From assembly GCA_963777045.1 (NCBI GenBank), contig CAVZPD010000027.1:59532-123531 (forward strand): a stretch of 64,000 bases of DNA, in the 5' to 3' direction. The position numbers were made by a program, and so were the translations under genes. Source of the stretch: JAPSGM01 sp963777045. Its GTDB lineage: Bacteria; Chloroflexota; Limnocylindria; QHBO01. Each line of letters begins with the position of its first letter. Positions within the stretch are counted from its first letter, which is position 1. Below are positions 57,816 to 64,000 of the stretch, one piece after another. The notes beneath the pieces are model-generated. The model did not search any database, was not told the origin of the DNA, and was given only the letters and a program-made list of their open reading frames with translations.

Positions 57816-59534
57816 CTAGCTGCTCTTCCCCTCGATGTAGATCTTGTCGTAGAAGAGCTCGCCGGTATTCGAGTCGGCGGAGGTCACGACCAGGCCCTTG
57901 ACGTACGGCTTCACCAGCGTGAAGCGTCCGTACCAGTAGACCCAGACGGCCGGCGCGTCGTCGACCAGCATGGCCTGCGCTTCCTCGTACAGCGGAAGCT
58001 GATCGGCCAGGTCAGCGGTGACCTGTGCCTCTTCGAGGAGGGCATCCATGTCCTCGTTGCAGTAGCCGCCACGCGCGGTACCGCAGCTCCACACATCGAA
58101 CAGCCAGTTGTTCGGGTGCGGATAGTCCGTGCACCAACCCAGCCGATACAGGTCGGGCGGGTTCTCAGAGATCGTCTGCAGGTAGACGGACCACTCCTGC
58201 GCCTCGATCGTCACGTTGATCCCCAGTTTCTCCTGCAGGTTCGCCTGGATGAACTCCATGATCGGCTCGTGGCCGGAGCCCGCATTCACGCCCAGCGTGA
58301 GGTTGATCTCGCTGGCATCGTTCAGGCCCAGCTCGCCCAAGGCGGTCTCGAGATCGGTCTGGGCCTGGTCGACATCGTAGGTCAGACCGAAGCCATAGTC
58401 CTGGTGGCCCGGCATGCCGACAGGGATGAAGCTGTCAGCGGGCTTGCCGATGCCCTGGCGGACGGTGTCGATCAGGCCCTGGCGGTCGACCGCCTCGCTG
58501 ATGGCATGGCGCAGCGCCTTGTTCTCAACGGGGCTCGAGTCGCCGTCGTTCGGATCCTGATCGAATCCGAGGTAGTAGGTGCAGAGCACGTCGCCGGTGA
58601 TGGCCTGCTGGCTGAGATCGGGATCGTTGCGCACCTGCTCGGCGTTGGCGCCGGGCACGGCCGACATGTCGATCTCATCATTCTGGTAGGCACGGAAGTC
58701 CCCATCGGGATCCCGGCCGTACTGGACGACCAGCTGGTCGAGGAGCGGCGCATCGCCGTACCAGTTCTCGTTGGGAACGAGAACCATCTCCTCGTCATGG
58801 CTCCACGACTCCATCTTGAACGGACCGCTGCCGACGTAGTTCGCGGCCTCGGTGAAGTCCTCGCCGCTCTCGACCCACGCCTGTGAGACGGGAACGGTGA
58901 CCCAGATGGTGGTCACGTACAGGAAGTAGCTCGCCGGGCGAGACAGGCTCACCTCGAAGGTGGCGTCGTCGACGGCGCGGACACCGAAGTTGTCCAGGGC
59001 CGCATCGATGTCAGCGTCCGACGGGGCAGGATCCGCGCCCGCCAGGTCGAGCAGCTCAGCGCCGCCCGCGACATCGCCGAGCACGTACGAGTACGGCGCA
59101 GCGGTGCGCGGGTCAATGGTGCGCTTCCAGCTGTAGACGAAGTCGGCGGCGGTGATCGGATCGCCGTTGGAGAAGGTGATGCCGTCCTTCAGGTGGAAGG
59201 TCAGCGTCTGGGCATCCTCGGAGACGTCATAGGACTCGGCGAGGGCGCCATCGGTGGTGAGCTCCAGGTCCTTGGTGAACCAAAGCAGCGGCCGGTGGAG
59301 CGAGTTCAGGACCTGCAGCGAAGCGCTGTCCTGGGCGATGTTCGGATCGAGCGTCGGCGGGTCTGTTGAGCCGCCCGGCAGGATCAGCGTCTGCTCATCC
59401 GCAGCTGGCGCCGACGGCGCCACCGACTCGTCGCCGGTGCTCGCGCCGGGGCTGCTCGACGACGTACCGCCGCCGCACGCCGCCAGCACGAGGGCCAGCG
59501 TCGTGATCACTCCTAAAGATGTCCTACGCCACAT
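57816..59534 (-). CDS. oligopeptide-binding lipoprotein, SBP family 5 (system 2)
   Basis: A 572-residue lipoprotein with signal MWRRTSLGVITTLALVLAAC (lipobox Cys20), a Ser/Gly linker and the normal SBP_bac_5 order: PPTLDPNIAQDSASLQVLNS, LAESYDVSEDAQTLTFHLKD then GITFSNGDPITAADFVYSWK, FKMESWSHDEEMVLVPNENW, LRHAISEAVDRQGLIDTVRQ and LYRLGWCTDYPHPNNWLFDV. The close match to OppA-type proteins suggests peptide binding. GGAGGA just before ATG 59534 fixes the start; in-frame codons upstream to 59615 are not needed. It heads importer operon 2 and gives a direct comparison for the permuted protein of operon 1. Confidence 0.95.
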   Translation of the reverse strand: MWRRTSLGVITTLALVLAACGGGTSSSSPGASTGDESVAPSAPAADEQTLILPGGSTDPPTLDPNIAQDSASLQVLNSLHRPLLWFTKDLELTTDGALAESYDVSEDAQTLTFHLKDGITFSNGDPITAADFVYSWKRTIDPRTAAPYSYVLGDVAGGAELLDLAGADPAPSDADIDAALDNFGVRAVDDATFEVSLSRPASYFLYVTTIWVTVPVSQAWVESGEDFTEAANYVGSGPFKMESWSHDEEMVLVPNENWYGDAPLLDQLVVQYGRDPDGDFRAYQNDEIDMSAVPGANAEQVRNDPDLSQQAITGDVLCTYYLGFDQDPNDGDSSPVENKALRHAISEAVDRQGLIDTVRQGIGKPADSFIPVGMPGHQDYGFGLTYDVDQAQTDLETALGELGLNDASEINLTLGVNAGSGHEPIMEFIQANLQEKLGINVTIEAQEWSVYLQTISENPPDLYRLGWCTDYPHPNNWLFDVWSCGTARGGYCNEDMDALLEEAQVTADLADQLPLYEEAQAMLVDDAPAVWVYWYGRFTLVKPYVKGLVVTSADSNTGELFYDKIYIEGKSS

Positions 59535-59630
59535 ATGTTCCTCCAGTGAAAGGGCTGCAATCAGGGCGTCGGGAACGGATGTGCACCGCAGCCGCTCGTG
59601 GCCGGGGGGCTCCACCGATGAACCAGAAGG

Positions 59631-59716
59631 AAATGCGGTTCACGGTTTGGGCGCCGTCCTCCTCTGCTCCGCACCCGACATGACGCGACGGCAAATGCGG
59701 ATCACCCGATTTGCTG
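59631..59716. promoter_or_regulatory. pair of operator-like sites upstream of importer operon 2
   Basis: Two related sequences: AAATGCGGTTCAC (from 59632) and AAATGCGGATCAC (from 59694); the second is also the left part of an inverted repeat GCAAAT ... ATTTGC (59693-59716). They lie about 100 and 160 bases upstream of the binding-protein start. The word AATGCGG recurs at 59775 within a terminator loop. The spacing suits a regulator binding cooperatively, but no regulator gene is adjacent. The rest of the 301-bp gap has no supported gene. Confidence 0.35.
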
Positions 59717-59768
59717 CGCGTACGTCAAAGCGCCCGCAATGATTGACCGCCGGTCTGCGGCGCGTCAA

Positions 59769-59791
59769 GAAAGGCCAATGCGGCGTTGGCC
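59769..59791 (-). terminator. terminator of the sigma/anti-sigma/lipoprotein operon
   Basis: AAGGCCAA / TTGGCCTT stem with a 7-base loop, followed on the minus strand by TTTCTTG, 45 bases after the lipoprotein stop at 59836. Confidence 0.8.
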
Positions 59792-59835
59792 TTCGATTAA
59801 CTATACCCATGCCTTCCGGCGAAGGTTCACTACCC

Positions 59836-60654
59836 TTAGCGCACCCACGCCCGGGCGTTCAGGGTCGGGGTCCCGTCGGTCCGCACGCCGCGGCCGCTGA
59901 TCTCGAACGGCCGCGACTCGCCGGCCTCCATTCGGTCGCCCACGGCGTCGTCGACCAGGGCACCCAGGAACTCGCCATCCGGCCCCACGAACTCGATCCC
60001 GACGGCCGGGCTGCCGAAGCGACGATCGGATGAGGTCTGGTGGATCACGCCCCGAACGGTGGTGACTCCATCGCTCGTCTCCCAGGCCAGGTCGGTGACC
60101 TCGAGCGGCAGGCCGGGAAGGTCGTCCATGCCCCGGGTGGGGCAGTACTTGATGTGGGTCACCAGGTCTCCGAGCTCACCGCTACCGGCCTCGAGTGCCG
60201 GCTGCCCTCCCATGAGGTAGATGCCCTCTTCGCCGGGCTCGAGGATGGCCGGCGTCGGGAAGAAGCGTCCGTGGCGATTGGAGGAGGCGGCCGTGCCATC
60301 GGTCCATTCCAGGCGGACCAGCGGTTCGTACAGCTGCAGGGGCTCGTAGTCGTAGAGCGTATTGAGGAAGGTGACGGGCTCCTCGCCGGTGTTGCGCAGG
60401 ACAAGCCGGATGGAGACCCAGCCGTTGTAGACCTGCACGTCCTCGATCACCTCGCCACGGAACGGCTGCACCGGCCCCGGCGGCGGGCCGACCTCGTAGT
60501 GCGCCGTGACGAGCTGCGCGAGGCCGGGGGTTGGTGTCGCCGCTGCCGTCGCGGTGGCCGTCGGAGCGCTGGGTGCCGTGGCCGACTCGCACGCAGCGAG
60601 CAAGGCGAGCGCGGCCACCATGGCGACGGCCAACGGCCGCCGGCGTCGGATCAC
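59836..60654 (-). CDS. putative lipoprotein of the ECF sigma operon
   Basis: A 272-residue exported protein. The signal is RRRRPLAVAMVAALALLAAC, with a lipobox Cys near residue 20, followed by an Ala/Thr/Pro-rich linker. The folded part is beta-rich (EVIEDVQVYNGWVSIRLVLR, EEPVTFLNTLYDYEPLQL, PAILEPGEEGIYLMGGQP, VTTVRGVIHQTSSD), like immunoglobulin-type domains. There is one Cys in the mature domain (YCPTRGM). No family is recognised. GTG 60654 overlaps the anti-sigma stop (GTGA), so it is coupled with the regulator and probably belongs to the envelope response that the sigma factor controls. Confidence 0.75.
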   Translation of the reverse strand: MIRRRRPLAVAMVAALALLAACESATAPSAPTATATAAATPTPGLAQLVTAHYEVGPPPGPVQPFRGEVIEDVQVYNGWVSIRLVLRNTGEEPVTFLNTLYDYEPLQLYEPLVRLEWTDGTAASSNRHGRFFPTPAILEPGEEGIYLMGGQPALEAGSGELGDLVTHIKYCPTRGMDDLPGLPLEVTDLAWETSDGVTTVRGVIHQTSSDRRFGSPAVGIEFVGPDGEFLGALVDDAVGDRMEAGESRPFEISGRGVRTDGTPTLNARAWVR

Positions 60655-61232
60655 CGAATCACGCCACCGGCGGGCGGAAGGGACGTGTACAGCTTCACCG
60701 ACGTGACCGGCTCGGGAAACGGCATGTCGCCGCTGTAGCGCGGCAGCCGTTTGGTGGGCGTCGGCGCGAAGAATGCGCGTCGAGCTGCCGTCTCCACCTC
60801 GGCGGTGCTCGTCAGCTGCTCCGCCCACTGAAGCCGGCTGGCCTGCTCGGACGCGCTTGGCGCAGGCTCCGTCGTCGAGGGCCGCGGGCTGCCGACCGTC
60901 AGCACGGCGGCCAGCATGATGGCTGTGGCCGGGACCATCACGCGCATGGCGCGCGCCAGCGAGAGGACGCTGCGCGACCACCACGGCCCGGGCGGATCGG
61001 GATCCGCAGCCTGCAGGCGAACGGCGCGCCACACGGCAGGCGATGGCTCGAACCCGTCGACGCGGACTCGCAGCGCCCGGCGCAGCTCGCGCGCCAGCTC
61101 GCGGTCCAGGGCTATCTCGCGCTGGCAGTCGCCGCAGCGCTCGACGTGCTCGAGGTACCCGTCGCAGTCCGCGCCCAGCTCACCGAAGCGGAACCGCTCC
61201 AGCAGCGCGCGGCTGACCTTACGGCAGCTCAT
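60651..61232 (-). CDS. zinc-finger anti-sigma factor, membrane-anchored
   Basis: A 193-residue protein with an N-terminal anti-sigma zinc domain: H-x3-C-x2-C in YLEHVERCGDCQREIA, plus an additional Cys at position 3 (MSCRKVSRALL). A long helix (LARELRRALRVRVDGFEPSP) leads to one membrane helix (RVMVPATAIMLAAVLTVGS); the C-terminal 75 residues would be outside. It should hold the sigma factor encoded upstream until an envelope or redox signal releases it. It overlaps the sigma gene by 14 bases and the lipoprotein gene by four. Confidence 0.88.
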   Translation of the reverse strand: MSCRKVSRALLERFRFGELGADCDGYLEHVERCGDCQREIALDRELARELRRALRVRVDGFEPSPAVWRAVRLQAADPDPPGPWWSRSVLSLARAMRVMVPATAIMLAAVLTVGSPRPSTTEPAPSASEQASRLQWAEQLTSTAEVETAARRAFFAPTPTKRLPRYSGDMPFPEPVTSVKLYTSLPPAGGVIR

Positions 61233-61821
61233 GGGTCGTAAGCCTCACCGGCCGGCGTGATGGGGCGCGGCGCTCGGCTGGCAGCAGGGAGCGCAGCGCC
61301 TTGAGCGCGTAGTGGAGACGTGACTTCATGGTGCCGACGTTGCAGTCGGCGATCTCCGCCGCCTCGGCCAGCGAATAGCCGTGCAGGTAGTAGAGGATGA
61401 CCGCGGTCTGTTGCTTCGGCGGCAGCGCGTCGATCCCGCGCTGCAGCACCTCGATGATCTCGCGCGACTCGGCCACCTGGTCGGGGCGGGAGGTGAGATC
61501 GGCCACCACGTTGCTGATGAGCGCGGTCAGCGGCTCCATCGTGGCGCGGCGGCGCGAGATGCGCGAGTAGCAGAGGTTGGTGGTGACGCGTTGCAGCCAC
61601 GGCAGCGGGGAGACGTCGGTTCGCAGCCGATGCCGCACGCGATAAGCCTTTACGAAGCAATCCTGCAGGATCTCCTCGGCCAGGAACGGGTCGCGCGTGA
61701 TCGCCAGCGCGGTCGTATAGACCGGCCGCTTGAACGTATTGAAGAACTCTTCGAACGCGTCGAGATCGCCCGACTGCATGCGCTCGACGAGGCCATTCGG
61801 CTGCGTCGTTTCCACTGGCAC
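61219..61821 (-). CDS. ECF-type RNA polymerase sigma factor
   Basis: A 200-residue group IV sigma-70 factor. Region 2 covers about residues 20-90 (FEEFFNTFKRPVYTTALAIT ... EEILQDCFVKAYRVRHRLR ... PWLQRVTTNLCYSRISRRR), and region 4 about 125-180 (LPPKQQTAVILYYLHGYSLA ... NVGTMKSRLHYALKALRSLL). There is no region 1 or 3. It would direct transcription of a stress regulon, probably including its own operon, under control of the anti-sigma factor. Start is GTG 61821. A TAGTAT box occurs on the minus strand about 40 bases upstream, so here a short leader is likely. Confidence 0.95.
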   Translation of the reverse strand: MPVETTQPNGLVERMQSGDLDAFEEFFNTFKRPVYTTALAITRDPFLAEEILQDCFVKAYRVRHRLRTDVSPLPWLQRVTTNLCYSRISRRRATMEPLTALISNVVADLTSRPDQVAESREIIEVLQRGIDALPPKQQTAVILYYLHGYSLAEAAEIADCNVGTMKSRLHYALKALRSLLPAERRAPSRRPVRLTTHELP

Positions 61822-61878
61822 CCCGTGATTCGAACGCCCGCTTGGTGCCGAATACTACTTGCTCGGCATCCACTGCGT

Positions 61879-63519
61879 TCATTCGGCGGCGGTTTCACCC
61901 TCGTCCGCGGCGGCATCGAAGTCGTGTCGCAGGTCGGGACGGCGAGCAGCGCCCGCCTCGTCGAGGCGCCCGACCGGCGTCGTCAGCGGCGCCCGCTTGA
62001 GGGCATTCGGATCTTCGGCTGCCTGTTCCGCGATTTCGTGCATCACCTCGACGAAATCGTCGAGCGTCTCGAGCGACTCGGTCTCGGTCGGCTCGATCAT
62101 CAGCGCCTCGTCCACGATCAGCGGGAAGTAGATCGTGGGCGGGTGGATGCCGTGGTCCAGGATGGCCTTGGCGATATCCAGCGTCGTGACGCCGTGCTCG
62201 CGCTTCTGGCGCCGGCCACTGAACACGACCTCGTGCTTGCAGATCCGATCGTACGGCAGGTCGTAGGCATCGGCCAGGCGCACACGAAGGTAGTTGGCGG
62301 CCAGGACGGCGTCGTCGCTGACAGCTCGCAGGCCGGAGTCCCCGTTCGAGCGGATGTAGGTATAGGCCCGCACGAACATGCCGAAGTTGCCGGTGAAGGC
62401 GCGGACGCGGCCGATGCTGGTGGGCCGATCACCGCTCGCCTCGAGGGCGAAGCGTGCGCCCGGCGTGGAACGGCCGGCCCACGCGTTGCCGCGCACGGTC
62501 CCGGCATCTCCCTCGGCCAGCACCGGCAGTGGGCCGGGAAGGAATGGCGCGAGTCGTTCCCCCACGCCCACGGGACCTGCGCCGGGGCCGCCACCGCCGT
62601 GCGGCGTGGAGAAGGTCTTGTGCAGGTTGAAGTGCATGACGTCGAAGCCAGCCTCGCCGGGTCGGAAGCGGCCCAGGATGGCGTTCAGGTTCGCGCCGTC
62701 CATGTACGCGATGGCACCCGCCTCGTGGACGGCCGCGATCACCTGGTCGATCTGGTCCTCGAAGATGCCGAGCGTGCTCGGGTTGGTGATCATCAGCGCC
62801 GCGGTGTGCTCGTCGAGCGCGTCGCGCAGCGCCTCGAGATCGATCCCGCCACGCTCGTTGGAGCGGATCGTCACCGTCTCGTAGCCAACCATGCTGGCCG
62901 TGGCCGGGTTCGTGCCGTGGGCGCTGTCGGGCACGAGCACGCGGGTGCGCTGCTCTCCCTCTCCCGTGGACCGATGGTAGGCGCGCGTCATGAGCATCCC
63001 GGTCAGCTCGCCCTGCGCGCCGGCGGCGGGCTGGAGGCTCACCGCCTCGAAGCCGGAGATCTCCTTGAGCAGCTCCGCCAGCAGCCATTCGAGCTCCAGC
63101 GAGCCCTGGGCGAGCTGGGCCGGATCGAGCGGATGCGATTCCGCGAACCCGGGGCGCGCGGCGGCCCACTCGTTGACCTTCGGGTTGTACTTCATGGTGC
63201 ACGACCCGAGCGGATAGAAGCCCAGGTCGATGGCGTGGTTGAGGTGCGAGAGCCGGTTGAAGTGGCGCAGCATGTCCAGCTCGCTCACCTCCGGCAGGCG
63301 CGGCGCCTCGGCGCGCAGCGCATCCGCGGGGAGCCCGGGCTGCGTCGTAGCGGCCCGGCGCGCGGTCACCGACGGCTGCGGGAATCGAACCGCGCGGCGG
63401 CCCGGCGTGCTGGCCGCGAAGATGAGCGGCTCCACCACCTTCAGCTCGTCGCCTCCGGCTGGCGAGGCGAAGGCCGCTCCGCGACCCGAGGCGTCGGCGG
63501 GTCGATCGACGACGCTCAC
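61879..63519 (-). CDS. gcvPB: glycine dehydrogenase (decarboxylating) subunit 2
   Basis: GcvPB, 546 residues, the PLP-carrying half of the two-subunit glycine cleavage P-protein, which decarboxylates glycine and loads the aminomethyl group on the H-protein lipoyl arm. Seen: HFNRLSHLNHAIDLGFYPLG and SCTMKYNPKVNE, VSLQPAAGAQGELTGML, VLVPDSAHGTNPATASMVGY, the PLP lysine in FNLHKTFSTPHGGGGPGAGP, and IHPPTIYFPLIVDEALMIEP. The N-terminal extension with RFPQPSVTARRA is slightly long, and the last 60 residues are charged. GTG 63519 overlaps the gcvPA stop (GTGA). Confidence 0.97.
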   Translation of the reverse strand: MSVVDRPADASGRGAAFASPAGGDELKVVEPLIFAASTPGRRAVRFPQPSVTARRAATTQPGLPADALRAEAPRLPEVSELDMLRHFNRLSHLNHAIDLGFYPLGSCTMKYNPKVNEWAAARPGFAESHPLDPAQLAQGSLELEWLLAELLKEISGFEAVSLQPAAGAQGELTGMLMTRAYHRSTGEGEQRTRVLVPDSAHGTNPATASMVGYETVTIRSNERGGIDLEALRDALDEHTAALMITNPSTLGIFEDQIDQVIAAVHEAGAIAYMDGANLNAILGRFRPGEAGFDVMHFNLHKTFSTPHGGGGPGAGPVGVGERLAPFLPGPLPVLAEGDAGTVRGNAWAGRSTPGARFALEASGDRPTSIGRVRAFTGNFGMFVRAYTYIRSNGDSGLRAVSDDAVLAANYLRVRLADAYDLPYDRICKHEVVFSGRRQKREHGVTTLDIAKAILDHGIHPPTIYFPLIVDEALMIEPTETESLETLDDFVEVMHEIAEQAAEDPNALKRAPLTTPVGRLDEAGAARRPDLRHDFDAAADEGETAAE

Positions 63520-64000
63520 AGGCTCTCCCCCAGGGCCGTCACCAGCGCCCCGATCTCTTCGTCGGTCGTGAGCTCGGTGGCGGCCAGCAGCACCGTGTCG
63601 CCCAGTTCCGGATAGTCGTACCAGAGCGGGTAGCCCGCCACGATGCCCCGTTCGGCGAGAGCGGCGTGCCGGCGGCCGGCATCCGGCAGGCGGACCGCGA
63701 CCTCCGCGAAGTACGGTGCGGACAGGCGCCGCTCGGCAAGCCCGCTCTCATCCAGCGCCGATGCCAGGTGCCGCGCCTGCGTCACCGACAGCTCTGCCAC
63801 CTCGCGCAGGCCGGCGGGCCCGACGGCGGTCAGGTATGCGGTGGCGGCCAACGCACACAGGGCCTGGTTGGTGCAGATGTTCGAGGCCGCCTTCTCGCGC
63901 CGGATGTGCTGCTCGCGCGCCTGGAGGGTCAGGACGTAGCCCTTGCGCCCGGCGGCATCTCGCGTGGCACCCACGAGGCGGCCGGGCATCTGTCTCACGG
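63516..64000 (-). CDS. gcvPA: glycine dehydrogenase (decarboxylating) subunit 1, 3' part
   Basis: The C-terminal 160 or so residues of GcvPA; the 5' end lies outside the window. Visible: MPGRLVGATRDAAGRKGYVL, TLQAREQHIRREKAASNICT and NQALCALAATAYLTAVGPAG, which is the classical C-terminal signature of the subunit, then helices that close the fold. It makes a heterotetramer with GcvPB. The gene overlaps gcvPB by four bases. gcvT and gcvH are not in this window and may lie beyond its right end. Confidence 0.95.
   Translation of the reverse strand, partial: VRQMPGRLVGATRDAAGRKGYVLTLQAREQHIRREKAASNICTNQALCALAATAYLTAVGPAGLREVAELSVTQARHLASALDESGLAERRLSAPYFAEVAVRLPDAGRRHAALAERGIVAGYPLWYDYPELGDTVLLAATELTTDEEIGALVTALGESL

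Noticed and set aside
61819..61860. tRNA-like GTTCGAATC in minus orientation upstream of the sigma factor
   Set aside because: Flanking bases do not form a T stem, and no acceptor, D or anticodon arms can be drawn.

Overview
The window is about 64 kb of very GC-rich (roughly 68 %) bacterial chromosome, densely packed with housekeeping genes. I see no rRNA, tRNA, phage, transposase or CRISPR. Gene content (GatCAB amidotransferase, two-subunit glycine decarboxylase GcvPA/GcvPB, NfnAB-like flavoprotein pair, DUF3048, PKD-type secreted protein, ECF sigma with zinc anti-sigma, CIRCE-controlled groESL) and the many leaderless-type promoters suggest an uncultured Chloroflexota-like lineage of the Limnocylindria/Ellin6529 kind. 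That placement is inference; there is no phylogenetic marker RNA in view.

Layout. 0-10 kb: GGDEF cyclase, M3 peptidase, alpha/beta hydrolase, acidic secreted protein, two paralogous DnaJ-domain proteins with an ExoX-C-like tail, CBS protein, and a secreted PKD protein whose reading frame is broken many times. 10-19 kb: LuxR-type two-component system, HisN-like phosphatase, gatB, methyltransferase, aminotransferase, Na+/H+ antiporter. 19-24.5 kb: four poorly known minus-strand genes, a 113-bp tandem palindromic repeat, then gatA and gatC. 24.5-33 kb: a cloverleaf-like inverted-repeat region, hydrolase and MFS exporter, and a pcrA-dinB-ligA-PEP mutase unit. 33-39 kb: small genes, groEL-groES, tatD and metG. 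39-44 kb: plus-strand electron-transfer cluster (ferredoxin-NADP reductase, NfnA-like and NfnB-like subunits) and DUF3048. 44-47 kb: ssb, rsmI and a split glutamine-dependent NAD synthetase. 47-60 kb: two tandem five-gene oligopeptide-type ABC importers in the same order. 60-64 kb: ECF sigma/anti-sigma/lipoprotein operon, then gcvPB and the 3' part of gcvPA.

How it works together. Most operons are tightly overlapping (ATGA or GTGA junctions), so translational coupling is widespread. At least fourteen operon-leading genes have a TANNNT box 5 to 8 bp before the start codon, the signature of leaderless mRNAs; many others, mainly inside operons, have Shine-Dalgarno sequences.

Most notable observations: a peptide-binding lipoprotein that is circularly permuted relative to its neighbour, a methionyl-tRNA synthetase without a recognisable HIGH motif, a tatD that seems to start with CTG, the split NAD synthetase, the palindromic repeats near gatA/gatC, and two places with frameshifts (the secreted PKD gene and oppD of the second importer) that may be real or consensus errors.
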